NCBI GenBank assembly: GCA_014549065.1
Contig: JACDOX010000027.1
Span: forward strand, 6,525,257 to 6,589,256
Length of the DNA: 64,000 nt
Reading direction: 5' to 3'
Origin: Cardinalis cardinalis
Taxonomy: Eukaryota; Chordata; Aves; Passeriformes; Cardinalidae
The notes beneath the pieces are model-generated. The model saw only the letters and a program-made list of their open reading frames with translations. It had not been told where the DNA came from and did no database searches. The position numbers were made by a program, and so were the translations under genes. This document shows positions 1-12,852 of this stretch, piece by piece (positions within the stretch are counted from its first letter, which is position 1; each line of letters starts with the position of its first letter).

Positions 1-2116
1 GCTTACTTGGGTTCTCACTTGAGGCCAGCAGAAGTAAGAGCCACATCCATGTCTCTGCCAGTCCAAGCCTGCTGGGCTGCACTGCTCCCCTTGGAGCACA
101 TGATTTGGCATGTGTTTCTCTGGGAGCTGGGGCCAACAGCAATGTGAAAATTGTACTGGGCATTATTTATTTATTTGTGCAGCCTTAACTTTTCTGCTGG
201 TGGGCTCCACCCTCTGCCACGCTGTGTGACTGCACAAATATTTGCTCTGGGAAACAGTGAGGGGAGTAGCTCAGTGCGAGGAATATGAGGCTGGGATGGA
301 GTGGAGGGCTAAAGCTGTTTAAATTGGCTTAAGCTGTGCTGTCGGTCAGTGTCTAGCTATGTCTTTTGGGCAAATGGTGACCTAAGTTTCGTGGAAATAC
401 TCATCCCAGCAATGGGCAAGGTCACTTCTTCTTCAAGCCAAAATTATAATTAGCAAGAAAACCTGATACAGTTCCAGGGATGAACATCCACCTGCATTCT
501 CTCTTGCTAAATATGTTTACATTTTACATATGCTTTTAAAAAATACTGCTTCCAGATTTAGCTTAGATGTTAGCAAAATGTTAGCAAAATGTTTGCATAG
601 CTTATGCTAATACATCACTACAAAATGATTTTTCAATTGAGTTGACTGCTTGGATAAGAATGTGTTGTTTCTTTCCTCTCTAAAACATAACTATTAGACT
701 TTCTTTAATTATTAAAATGGTGCTCTCCCTGTGCCAGTGTTACAGTTCCTTGTAACCGCTGTGCACCTGGGTCAGATTTCTTCCCTCCGTGCCCCATGAT
801 TTACAAAGGGTTTTGCAGCACAAGAAACAAATGCTTTTAGATGTAAGGTTGGATTAGACTTAAATTGCTGGAGAGAAGGAATATACATTTGTTGTGAGAG
901 GTGGAAAATATGTAGTAACTAAAATAATGACGCAGTGTTTTCTCCCCATGGACTTTTTTCAACTGAGAAATACAAATGAAGTCATATTTTGATAAAGAGC
1001 TGTAGTGAAGATATTTTAGTACTGACTTAATTGATACTTTTAATCAGTAAGTCATAAAAAGTGTGCTGCTGCTTCTTTTTTCAGATCTTTCACTACAGCA
1101 GGCTGCAAAAATAGGATAATAAACCACATCTAATAAAGTCGTACTTGGGTAACTGCCCTTTAAACAATAAACTGAGACCCAATTTTGCTTTTAAGTGCCA
1201 TACAGGTGTCATAAGGACTCAATTACTTGGAAGTAACCCCAAAATTTTCTTCTTGGTAATTAAGCATAACCAGTAATTGGAGATCTTCATGTTCATAAAA
1301 CTATGGGTTTTATGCAGCACAAAACTTGTGGGACTACTGGTTAATTATTACTGTGAGCGTTAATGACAGCTGTCCTGAAATACATTTGAATTTATCTCAA
1401 TGTGATTGCTAGAAGTAGCTTCAGGTTTTTCTTACAGTCATCCCCTGCTCATTGCCAGGTTGCTCCTGCTGTTTCCTCGCCTCCCAGCTCCTTGCCATTC
1501 TGTTGCATCCTCTCTGGTGGCTGTGTGGCTTGGGTCCCTGTGCCACGCCTTCCCTTACGGCCAGTGCACTGCTTTGGACTCTGTCTTTCTGGGAATTTGT
1601 GGGAAACCAGCGCACGTCCAGCCTGCAAACAGAGCATGAGCTTACCCTTCCTGCAGAAACAAGGCGGAAGTAGCTCTGTCCTCCCCATCTGTGCCATGTT
1701 TTTAAAATCACACTTCTGTCAGGCCTTTCAGTGTGCCCTATGCAATCATAGAGCCTGTCCCAAGCACCTACACTGCTGAGGGCTAGGCGGCTTCCCATGT
1801 ATTCTTTACTAGGCACGAGGCTTTGTTTAAAGAACATGAAGAGCATATCAGAAATTTACTGGGAATCCCAGGAACCCTGGGTCTGGCATTGGCTGTCTGT
1901 CCGTGTTCCACTGGATTCTACACTTTAACTCAACTTCCCCAAGCATTTTGGCCTTCCAAAGTTTGACTCTTTTTCAGGAGTTAACCAGTTTGGTGGAGTT
2001 AACATCTTGGTGTGAACCAAGATTATATTGGTTGAAAAGATGAGTTGTTCCACAGAAACGTGTTTGTTCATTTAATTTAGGATGAGAGAACACAGTCTTA
2101 AAGAACGTGACAGGGG
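1..2116. other. 5' flank of ELF1, no gene recognised
   Basis: This stretch lies upstream of the candidate ELF1 promoter. It is AT-rich, single-copy-looking sequence. The open frames at about 1400-1850 overlap on both strands and share no recognisable domain, low complexity or splice structure, so they look like chance frames. No RNA gene and no CR1 copy was recognised here. Distal regulatory elements could be present but cannot be picked out by eye. Confidence 0.6.
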
Positions 2117-2316
2117 ANGTTTAGGTTGGACGTTAGGAAGAATTTCATCACAGAAAGGGTGGTTAGACATTGGAATGGGCTGCCCAAGGCGGTGACAGNG
2201 TCACCGTCCCTNGAGGTGGCACTTGGTGCCATGGTCTAGTTGACAGGCGGGTTTTTGGTCACAGGTCAGACACGATGATCTCAGAGGTCTTTTCCAACCT
2301 AATTGACTCTGTGANT
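2117..2316 (+). mobile_element. CR1 LINE 3' fragment
   Basis: The sequence follows the 3' untranslated end of avian CR1 retrotransposons: a TTAGGTTGGA-type start, a 'GGAAGAATTTC' segment, 'GGCTGCCCA', 'TCACCGTCCCT', 'GATGATCTCAGAGGTC' and 'TTCCAACCTAATTGACTCTGTGA'. CR1 copies are normally 5'-truncated, as here. There appears to be an internal deletion between the 'GAGGTGGCACTTGG' part and what precedes it. The element ends only about ten bases before the GC-rich promoter region. Confidence 0.9.
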
Positions 2317-2463
2317 TATTACCCGCGGACGGGAGCGGGGCGGGATGTTCCGTAAGGATCGGAGGCAGCGGCGGGGAGCCGGGCGGAGCGGGACGGCGCG
2401 GCTCGGGCGCTCCCCGCACACGAGGGAGCCGGGCCGAGCGGGGGCCGAGCGGAGCCCGGGCGG

Positions 2464-2754
2464 NNNNNNNNNNNNNNNNNNNNNNNNNNNNNNNNNNNNN
2501 NNNNNNNNNNNNNNNNNNNNNNNNNNNNNNNNNNNNNNNNNNNNNNNNNNNNNNNNNNNNNNNNNNNNNNNNNNNNNNNNNNNNNNNNNNNNNNNNNNNN
2601 NNNNNNNNNNNNNNNNNNNNNNNNNNNNNNNNNNNNNNNNNNNNNNNNNNNNNNNNNNNNNNNNNNNNNNNNNNNNNNNNNNNNNNNNNNNNNNNNNNNN
2701 NNNNNNNNNNNNNNNNNNNNNNNNNNNNNNNNNNNNNNNNNNNNNNNNNNNNNN
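2464..2754. other. Assembly gap (291 Ns)
   Basis: A continuous run of N lies in the most GC-rich part of the CpG island. Both flanks are CG-dense, so the missing bases are probably also very GC-rich and resistant to sequencing. The ELF1 transcription start may be inside. Apparent open frames that cross this gap are artefacts of reading N as X. Confidence 0.99.
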
Positions 2755-2877
2755 GCTGCTGCCTCGACGGGCGGCCGCGCCCGGGGCAGCGCTCCGCAGC
2801 CGTCGGGAGAAACTCAGGGGAAGAGGGAACTTCTGGAAAAGCGCAGCAGCAGGGAAAAGCGAAATATGAATTGGGCC
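2755..2877 (+). other. ELF1: Candidate non-coding first exon of ELF1 (3' part)
   Basis: GC-rich sequence after the N gap runs into a perfect vertebrate splice donor, GGCC|GTAAGT, with the intron GT at 2878-2879. No ELF1 coding sequence is present, so the exon would be 5' UTR and would splice to the acceptor at 30585/30586. Its start is not defined and could lie in the gap. A second, weaker donor at 3419/3420 could end an alternative or longer first exon. This is a splice-signal prediction supported by CpG-island context only. Confidence 0.5.
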
Positions 2878-5800
2878 GTAAGTAAAGGGGCGTCTCGGGG
2901 CAGCGGCGCCGTGAGCTGCCTGAAACTGTGCCTGTTGCTGCGGCCAAAGGGCGCCGCGGCTGTGCTTCTCCGAGCAGCGCGCTGCACGACTGTGACAGCT
3001 GGCTTGTAATGCTGCTGCGTTTTATACTTTTGTCTCCTTTTCAGCGTGCGGGGGTGCCAGGCTGGCTGCCGGTCGGAGCCCTCCAGCCGCCGCTCAGCGG
3101 ACTGTAAAATTCACGTATTTTATTTCTTCTGAAGCTGCATGTGCCTGGACTCGGCTGGCATGGAGCAGGGCACGGTCCCGAGCGATTCGGGCAAAGTGTT
3201 GGCTATCAGCGCTGCGGCTTTGAACACCTCCGCTCCGCTGCTGTTCGCCCGGTGTGGTCCGTGGTGGCTTTAAAATGGCAGATTTAAAATATCATTTCGA
3301 GCACAGATCATTCTCTGCGCCCTTAAATTGAAGTTCTCTTTCTGCCGAAACAGAGCCATTAACAGCAGCCGCCGCGGCGTCGTTTCAAAATAGAAGGAGT
3401 TAAGTTGTTTTGCGGGCAGGTACTCACCTTTTCCTGAAAATTATTAAGAAATGGAAGTTATGGTGATGGTGTACATGGCAGACCAATTAGAAAATAGGTT
3501 TAGTGGTAGCTGTAATGAGAGGAAAAAAATCTTGGAGGTAATTGTGGTGTGTCAAATTGCTTCTTAAACTTTCAGTGGGTGAAAATCACCTTGATTCTCC
3601 TAATTATGTACTTCTGGACTCTAGCAAAGTTTTTGAAAAAGAATCTCTGTTTCCACCTTTGTTGAACGAAAACGTTATTTAGACGTTTTATCCGAGTGTA
3701 TAACTTTGGACCATATATTTCTGTCTGTCACTTGAGAAATCCAATTTGGTATCTTCTTACTGAAAATTAAATGACGGGGCACTTGAGCTGTTGTGCACAA
3801 GGGAATACTTTCCAGGTTCATTTACTGTCTAGAGCCTGTATCTGAGGAGTATAATGGAATCTTGCTTAGTACTGTGATCAGTTGCAGGGGAGGGAGAGAG
3901 CGGGAGGTAACCATTAAGTAAATGGTCGTGTTTTGGGTGAGGTTGTCTCTTGTCTTCAGCCTTCTGAGTGTTCAGCCGCGTCTTCCTTCGGCATCTCACA
4001 GTACAATGTGTTTTCACTATCTTTTCATTTTACATTTTGTTTTTTTTTTCTTTCTGAAAGCAGCAAGTTTTGCAACTGTTTGGGGGATTTATTTGGTGCA
4101 CCGTTACGTGTTGAAAATTCACAGATAAAATTGCAGAGGAACTACTTAAAAAAAAGAGTTAGTAATAGAAGTTTTTTCTGAAAAATTCTTACATATATTT
4201 GCATCTTTCTTTTTATCATCATGACTTTCATTTTCAGATCCTAGGGGTCTCTGCTTGCAACTGGTAGAACATGACCTTTCCTTTCCTTATCTCTTTTCTC
4301 CCCTTCTTTTTTTTGCACCAGACCCTATTGAGACATCCAACCCTAAAAACTTGAGGTTTTGTTTTTCTTTTTAAGTCATCTCCCAAGCTGCACCTGCTTA
4401 TCTTGGGAAGAAGGCTTTTTGTTTTCTAAAGGATGAGTGGTCGCTGCTACTTTCTCTTGATCAGGGCTCCACAGAGGAGCAGTTCCTCTTTGAAGGCAAA
4501 AGCCACCATGTTCATTCTCTTTTGCTGCTGTACAAGAACTTTGACAGGGCTACGGACGCATCTGTGGTGCAGAGGTGGAGCTAGGAAAAAGTGATTTGAA
4601 AGTCCTCCCAAGGCTTAGATGACAGCTTGGACAGATCTAGAAGGCAGAGAAGCTGCAGGGATTAGAAGGTACAGAGAAATGGTGTTAGTTTTTGTATAGC
4701 TGAAACATGTGTTTGTCTCAAAAAAAAGAAAAAAATCCCACCTTTCTCCCCCCTCACACCCCCAAGGCAGGGATCTTTCAGTTTGAATTGTTGAGAGAGC
4801 CATGGGAGTGGTGTGTCATCAGATGCCAGTTAGCTTGAACATTATTTCCAGATCCCAGCCTTTACAGAAGTGTTGGTTTTCTAATGTGCTCTTTTCTCAT
4901 CCGTTGAATATTAGAATTGTAAAGTCCATGGTCTTGGTCCTCAAATGAGAAGGAAAAAAGAAATAGACATCCAAATTTGAAGAATGTTGTTGGCCTGGTA
5001 TAGCCTGATGTTTAAGGATTGCTGAAAACTCATACTTTGGTTGTGTGTGTTACTTTTTAGATGCTTGATGTATGAAAAAAGCCAAATACATGAGGTGTAT
5101 TTCGGCACAGCCATATTCAAGGGAGGGAACTGTGACTGGACTGTGCTCAGTGAGCTGATAGAAAAGAAAGAAAAATGGAGGATTTCCCTCTGTGTCAGAG
5201 GAGAAGCTGTGATCTCCAAATTAGCTTCCTCTTCTTGCAGGTGGTAGCAAAAATTTCTCAGCTTTTGCTTGCAGATTTTGTTGTTTTCACTGACAATTTT
5301 CATAACTCACTGGAGTTTGTTGGGTGTGTGAGAAGGAGCAAGGACTTTCCCCCACCACAGTGATTCAGCACAGGAGTGGCAGGAGGTGGAGTTCACCTTT
5401 CCAGCTTTGGTTACATTCTGCACCATAAGCTCTGAAACTTTGCTACCATATGCCAGTGATTTATGGTGCTTATAATTTTAATGCCACTGACATGTTTTAG
5501 AGATTATTTGCATTCTTAAATCTTGCTTTCTTAAATCTTACCTAAGTGTTTCTTCATAGATAAAGTAGTTGACAGAGGCTATACATACTGGAATTTTAAG
5601 TCTTTTGCTTATCAAAGATCTGCAGCAGCCATGTGAAAGGCTCTGGACATTTTCACTTTTCTGGCCTGACCTGGCTAATTTATGTAGAGGTAAAAACGAT
5701 TTATTCTTCAATATAAGCCTGTCCTTTGGCAAAGCTTCCCACAGTCAGTGTGTCAGTGGTTGTGCTGAGAGGATCCCATTGGCTAGGGACCAAAGTTTAT

Positions 5801-7714
5801 GCATTCTTGCCTTGGTGTGCTTTAGGCCGTACCTGTCAGCCATCTTCAGTGTTGAATCAGAGGGCTGGAGCTCAGGTCATTTATTTGTCTTTAAAGAGAT
5901 CACTCCCTTTGTGTCGTGTGTGAGTTTGTACTAGGTTCAAGCAGGCTTCTATGTGAAACCGATAGTAGTTTTGTTAGCCTGGAAAGAACCTCCAATTCCT
6001 AAATTTGTGTGTAAAATTTATTTCTCTCTGTATTGGGGGAAAATATATTATGGTTAGGATAATTTGTTAGGAATAGGAATGGTAAGCGCACAGGTTGGAA
6101 ACTGTGGGAAAGAGTTGCTTTGGGATGGATTCAATGTCACTGTCTTCATCTATNATTGGACATTTTAGTCTATTTCTAGAACACCCTATATTTAACTCAT
6201 CATCAACATTTCTGTGTGAATTTACCGAATACATTTTTTGTTTTGAGGGGAATGTACTGCTCTTCTTGAATATTGCCGTTAGCGTACTAACGGTTTCATC
6301 GCTTCATTTGCGAGCTCCTTCCGCATTTCCCTCNCCTTCTTGCATGGTAGTGGTTTGACTTCTGAAGTGGGCTCAGTATAAATGTCATACCACACAGCTC
6401 TTGAGTTCCTGTGTTGAAAGAAAGGAGTGAGCTTGGATGATTCAAATTTTTGTCTGCTCTTGAGAGAAAGAAGCATTTTTACTTATTGTGGCTGCATATA
6501 CTGTTCTGTCATGCTGTATGTTCCTCTAGCGTTACTAGTGTTTTTCATGAGTCCTTTGACAGAGTGAATAAAGCTGACAGATTAGAAGAAAACTACCTTG
6601 CTCTTCTGAGCTTTGTATCAAGTCACTGCTGCTGTTCTCCAGTTTTCAGTTATCTTGGTGTTTTTTCGGTTTTAAGTTGCAGCTAGGGAAAGAAGCAGCA
6701 AAATATGATTGTGAAACTACAGTTACACTTTGTGATACCCAGTGCTGACCACTGTCAGAAAATTAATGTTTAACTTGCCCTTCCAACCAGACTCAATTTC
6801 AAGTTAAAAGCAAGTTGACAAGGATACTGTCAGTTTCCTCCTCTTTGTGCCTGCTACATGTGCTGCCCTACATAATTTTGGAGCTAACTAGAATAGTTTC
6901 CCAAGGATGTGATGACATAGTTTGTTTTTAGTGGAGGCTGTCTTTCCAACCAGAAGATGACCCTCTTAGGAAGAGCTTTCATGAAAACTGTGTCTTGATG
7001 GCACCAGGGCTTGCACATTGTCTGCTGATGACAGAATTTGCCTGGCATTGTCCTCAGACGTGGTGGTTGCATTATCCACTCGTCCTCTTGATGCATTTTC
7101 TGTTTTGTGCTATCGCTCCTCCATCTCCAGAGCCTCTGTAAAATATTTACTCTCTGTAGCTGTTCAAGCTTTGTCCTGATGCCTGTAAATTAAGCATGCA
7201 AACTAGAATATTAGCTATTAAGAAAATAATTGTGAAGCTTATGGGCAGTGGAGGGCAAAGGATTGCAAACTGCACACGTTGCAAGAATTCACTTCTCTGT
7301 CTCACGGTGCCTCTGAACCAGCTTGTGGAGAGCTCTGTGAGCCCAGCTAAGGGCTCCAGGTACTCTTGGTGGTGAGCTATTGAGAGGCCATCCTGTTGGT
7401 TCGGTTTTTTTTAAAAAGACCAACTAATGTTTATTTCAAAGAGAAAAGAAGGAACTGTAGAGAGGAAGTGTCTATTTGGGGACCTTTTTTCTTTACAGAA
7501 AACAAGATGGTTTAGTCATATGAATGAAAATGAAACTTTCTGTGTTGAAAAACAGTCTGAAGTCTGCTGAGGATGGCTTGCAGCGGTTTCAAATGTGTGG
7601 GTCTTTTTGGTGAAAAAAGTGTATTTATTTTAATATCAGTTCAAAGCAACAATGAAATAAGTTGCTTTTGAAACAACTAAGTGAAACACAGTTTTAATTT
7701 GTCTGAACAGGCTG

Positions 7715-7819
7715 TAATCTGAGCAACCTGATTTAGTTGAGGATGTCCCTGCTCACAGTAGGGGGGTGGACTGGATGACCTTTAAAGGTCCCTTCTGACA
7801 ACAACTATTCTATGATTCT
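7715..7819 (+). mobile_element. CR1 LINE 3' tail
   Basis: The segment reads like the last 100 bases of CR1: 'GAGCAACCTGATTTAGT', 'GATGTCCCTGCTCACAGTA', a G run, 'GGACTGGATGACCTTTAAAG', 'GTCCCTTCTGACAACAAC', then ATTCTATG followed by ATTCTT. The terminal 8-bp repeat ATTCTATG is the diagnostic CR1 3' end. It is a short, heavily 5'-truncated copy without coding capacity. Confidence 0.93.
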
Positions 7820-10800
7820 TACACAGAAACCATTAATTTAGACTATTTAAATATGGACTATGAAGGAATTTCCAGATAAAAAAAGCAGAAAGAAAGTTAC
7901 TTTTGGCAGAATGTTTTCCTATTTGGGCGCTTCTGAAATACATATATCTGATTATGAATGCTTGATTTAATGCAAAATTCCACCATTTGTTTTTATAAAG
8001 ACCTAATTGTCTTTTAGTATGGTCCTTCAAATGACGTATATTTAATCTTGTTTCAGTGGTACTGGACTAGAAATAATTCTTAACAGTAAGAAATATTGAA
8101 AAGCTTTTGCCAAACTACAAGAGAAGATCTTGGACTTACAATTTTTTTGTTTTTAAATTATAATAGGGGCATTTGCAGAAAAGGTTTAATACTTTTGAAG
8201 CAATGTAGCCAGAAGGGTATATTTTGTGTAGAGATTCTGGTGTTTGTAATGTCTAAAGTGTCTCTTATGGGTGCCATGTGTTCAGGTGGCTTCGGAAGCA
8301 TTTTGTTAATTTGTACTTTTACACTTCATAGACAGAAAAGCTGTGATGACATTTATTGATATATGATAATGTGAAGTCTGTGCTTTTGAAGGGAGAAATG
8401 GTAGCAGTTATTACTTGCAGAGAGCTAGCTGGGTAAAATCCCATTGCCTTGAGAGAGGAAACCCAGGAGTACTGATACATGCATGCTGCACAGATGCAAC
8501 ATGTCAATAAAAAAAGGAAATAGAAAAAAAAAATCAGTGTGAAGTTTGATTGGTTCATTTTTGCTACCTTAAGTGAGGATCTCTAGGTGGGGTGAAACCT
8601 CTGCTCTGAGGAGAAAGTAGTTTCTTTCTGACAGAGACTGCCTTCAGAGAACCTGTTACACTGTCTGTTGTGAGCAAGCCTGGTATTTATTAACTAGATG
8701 GGACAACAATGCTAATGCCTTGGTGCTGGCTCTGGTATTTTCACATACCGTGTGCTTACAGAGCTTAGGTGCACACTGAAGATTCTTCAGCCTCACACCA
8801 GCTGCTTTTTCACTCATAAGTGAAGGCAGTGTGTGTAACTTCCCTGCTGGCTTGGTGGCACATCCCATTAAAGCCATGCANCAGCGGTTTGCATGGATGT
8901 GCCCTGGAGCACAGGAGGGAGCTTTGGGCTAAGCAAGTTTTACCCAGATAGTGAACTCTCCTGGAGGTGATGGGTTGTAAATCCTTAAACAACTCATTTA
9001 GCATCTGCCCAGGCCTTTAGCTTGCCCTTAGGTAAGACTCAACAGTAAAGCTATATTAGTTGAGGTAAAGTTGCAGTTTAAACTCTAGACCAACGTTTTT
9101 GTGAGCGTGAAAACCTGCGCCAGTCTAATTTATTTTAAAATGCGCCTTTAGCAAAACAGTCAGAGGTGGGCATGGTCATTCCTGGATGTTTTCTTGGCAG
9201 GAGCACTCATCCAGCTGCTTGAGGACTGCCATCCTCATTTTTTCTCGCTGACAGCATAGATTGTTTTCTTGTGCTTTATTGCCTTCCCCTCCTATCCGCA
9301 GACCAGGCTGCTTGCGAGAGCAACCTTTTCCTTATCTGGTTCAGCCAAGATGAGCCAAGTTGGCAAGTCAGATGTCAATGCCACAGAAGTTACTGGGCTG
9401 GTTGATTGAACCAGGTTAGGGATTGATTTCAGAGTGGTGGAGCTGTGGAGTTTTCTAAGAGCTGGGATTGAGCAACAAAGGGAAGGACAAAGTAGCACAG
9501 TTNTCCTTGGAAATGGACCACATTTCATGGCCAATGCTTCAGCAAAGTGATACTTAGGATGGTTGACTTAACTCTCTTCTACCTGTCACATCAAAACTTG
9601 TTTTCCAATGAATTATCTGAGCACCACAGCTGGATGCTTCTGATTGAGAAGAAGAATGTGTTAACTAATAAATTAAATATTGCCCAGAGTTATGTAAAGG
9701 AATAAGCCTTGATAATATAAAATGGGAGGAAAAGGTGTTTGCTTGTTAATTTGGGATCACATGCAAATAAAAGCTTTTGGTGAAGACAGAAGCTTGGGCT
9801 TTTTTGTTCTTTTTACTTCTATGAGAAGAAGGGGAAGGAAATGCAGGGATGAGAACTNCATTGTTGCAGTTTTGAAAGAATGTTAACTTCTTGCTTTGTT
9901 TAAAAATATTTTAGTTATTCCTGTCTGCTAAATCAGGTTATTGAAATGAAATGATGACCTTTGCTCTGAGCCTGAAACAATCCAGAAGGAAAGCAGGTGT
10001 TNGAGAAGATTAAACCCCTTACCTCGGCTAAGAAGTGTTCTGGTAGGGCTGAGGTTCTAAGGGTGCCATATTCTTGCTGAGACTAAAAATGTAAGAATGA
10101 GGAAGAATTTTAGAAGTTGATTATGGTCAGTTGCCAAGAGCAATGCCATGATAAATTATTAACTCATTGCACTGTACTGCCTTGTAGTGCAAACAGAATA
10201 GCTGGTTATTGTGCTCTGCTTGGTAAGTCAACACTGTAAAAAATTCCTCAGTTATCTGGAAAATGTCTTCTTTGGGGTATTTATTAAAGGGATATGGTAG
10301 AATTAAAAATCATGTTCCTCTCTGCTGAAGCTGGTTAAAAACAGTAGAAATCCATGGAGGCAGTTTCTCTCTTTCTGTCTGGGGAGCCTGGTCAGCGGTT
10401 GCCGGTCAGCTCAGTTTCACTTTTGCTCCTCTCTTCTCACAGTGCTGTGGTGAGGTGTGGTCCCTCCTACCTTCCCAAAAAACACACTGGAGCCCAGCAG
10501 TTGGGCTCTTCGGTATGGAGACATGAGGCAAGTTGACTCACAGCTGTTCTGCTGGAAAAGCTATTCTGTGGAGACCACTCCTTCTGTTAGCTGTAACTGA
10601 GTCAGATGAACAAATGCAGGAGCATGTGGGTACCTTCCTGATGCTATGCAGCAGCAGTCTTGAGGGGTAAATTTTCAATCTTTTAGGAATTCAGTCATCC
10701 TGATTTTTGTTTTGCTTTTATAAATGTAAATACCACAACATTTACCTTTTCATTTTTGCTTCAACTGTACAGAGCTTGGAAATTTAGATGATTTTAAAAT

Positions 10801-12852
10801 AATTTATAAATGAACATTCTCCTCCCCCTCTTATATTAGCCCTGTGCTTCTTACATTAAATTTCTAAGTTATCATCTAGAATTCATAGAATAGATTTGAA
10901 TTTGCATGTGAATATTACTTTTTGTGTTTGTTATGCTTGGAGTTAGTACCATAGTAATACATCATGAAAATAAATATGTATGAGAATTTTGAAATGTTTG
11001 CTGTGATAAAATCTGTTGTTCTGTAGCAGGACACAGATGAACTTTCAGGGTTAAAAAGAATATCCAGCTTGAGAACAAACCATTTCTGGACCAGTGTCAG
11101 CATCTGCCACCCCAGTTTTCTTAGGAAAACATTAAATCCTGCCAGTACATGTTGCAAGATATGACCAACGTGACTTATGAACTAAGAAGCAAATCTGCAA
11201 AATGCTGTTGGCTACATAGTATTGTTGGAATCTGAGATGGAAAATACTTTTTTTTTTCAGTTCTCTTTTTGCCAAACCAGCAAAATTTAGTAAGGTTCAG
11301 TTCATGCTGCAAGGCTTTTTTTGTTCAGAAAGGCTTTTGAGCAACCATTACTTTTTGTATCTTNCTTTTTTTTTAAATTTGTTGGCTGCTTGGGATTACT
11401 TGAGTACTTGTCAAGGGTGGGACANGTGTCTTAAGTGGATGTCAGAAATGCTGCTGAAGAAAACGTTCTCTTAGTGTCTGATGGGTCCTAGTTTAGGGCT
11501 TTCATTCTGATGTCCAAGGCATGAAGTGGTCAAGCATTCAGTGACATGGAGTGTTGTCGTCTTGTCTTTTGAGGCAGGGGACACATATGGTTCTATGAAA
11601 TAACCCAAGTGGTCACAGAACTCATGTGGGAGCACATGAAAGCCAGGGACAAAATATGCTCTATCAGGGGAACTTAATTAAGGAATATGTTTCTAGTTAG
11701 AAATGAGGAGAATTTGGACCCTGTTCTTTTTCAGGGAATTCCAAACCTCCGACTTTGAGGTGGCTGTTCCACTAAGAGTGCCAATCACCAAGTGAAGGCA
11801 TTTTTATTCTCAACTGTTTTGGGACTGGGACAGAGACCATGTTAGGATGGAGCACCTTGGTTCCGTGAAGGGTAAAATGTGTCAGATATTCCTTGAAATC
11901 CAGTGAAGATGTGTACTGCTTTTAGGTTTATGCAGAAAATTCTCCTAGACTACAGCAATACGTGATAGTGTAAAATCAATTAAATATCTACTGGTTGATA
12001 TATTTCCCAACTTACATGACTGACGTATCTTCTGTTGCTTTAATTGGCAACCCTGCCGATAGCAGCAAAAATTGGTTTTCCTCCATTTTATACCACCAGT
12101 TGGTCATTGATGGAGAACAGATATGAGGCTATCTTAATAATTTCTCATCCTGCCTGAAAATACAGTTTTTAGGCCGACTAAGGAAATNATGTTTTCTGAC
12201 ATGATATTATGGGGAAATCTAAGACTGAATAGAAGACAACTTACAGAGGGGCTGACTATAGCATATTGCTTCACATATGGATACTATAGAAGTTATAGCT
12301 GTGCTGGAGTTTCTGCTTTTCACTGAAGTTGTGCTTTGTCTAGCATTTGTTTTTTGTGCTTATCNCATGAGTACCAAATGCTTCTTCAGGGTTTCAATTT
12401 TGCAGGAGACTANTAGGTGTGTTATTCTAGGTATTAGTGTTGGAAAAGCCCTGTAGATCATTAACTTGTCCCCATTTCTAGGACAGGATGGTCGTAGAAA
12501 ATGCTAGTACTGTATTTGGCAATAGATTTTTTCCCACTGGTTGTAGTTCACATCTTAAGATTTCAGAAAGAATCTTAAAAGATTTCATCTGCAAAGTAAA
12601 GTAACTTGGTTTCTTGATGGTGTACAAGCCTGGTTGAGGAAGACCAGACTCAAAAACCTCCACAGCTGGCCTGCCTGTTGTCCTGGGCCCTGCTAGATGA
12701 GAACGTGCCACCAGTGTTTTGTGCACTGCTTCGGTGGCCTTCGGGGCCACATTTCAATACGCTTGACCTGTTTGCTTCTTTCTCCATCCATCTGGCCGGC
12801 TTTCTGCACATGGGCTTAATTGACTTTGTTTTTCTCTCTTCTGTTTCTTCAG

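Larger units (their letters stand above)
2325..3420 (+). promoter_or_regulatory. ELF1: CpG island, candidate ELF1 promoter
   Basis: Base composition changes abruptly from AT-rich to strongly GC- and CpG-rich at about 2325 and decays after about 3400. A GC box (GGGGCGGG) is at 2337-2344. The island contains a 291-base gap of Ns. Splice-donor-like sequences lie in or at the edge of it: GTAAGT at 2878 and, weaker, CAG|GTACTC with the GT at 3420. Housekeeping and lymphoid ETS-factor genes commonly start in such islands, and the first coding exon lies downstream on the same strand with nothing else between them. The assignment to ELF1 is inferred from position; no transcript was available. The exact start site is unknown and may lie in the gap. 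Confidence 0.7.

Noticed and set aside
1402..1846. Overlapping frames of 125 and 141 codons on opposite strands
   Set aside because: Opposed overlapping frames with no family resemblance in upstream flank; they come from a slightly GC-richer patch with few stops.
2201..2947. 248-codon open frame on the minus strand and a 174-codon one on the plus strand across the CpG island
   Set aside because: Both exist only because the 291-base N gap is read as X. The flanks are GC-rich promoter sequence without protein features.
5569..5934. 121-codon plus-strand frame in intron 1
   Set aside because: No domain, signal or splice support; hydrophobic mixture typical of T-rich intron.
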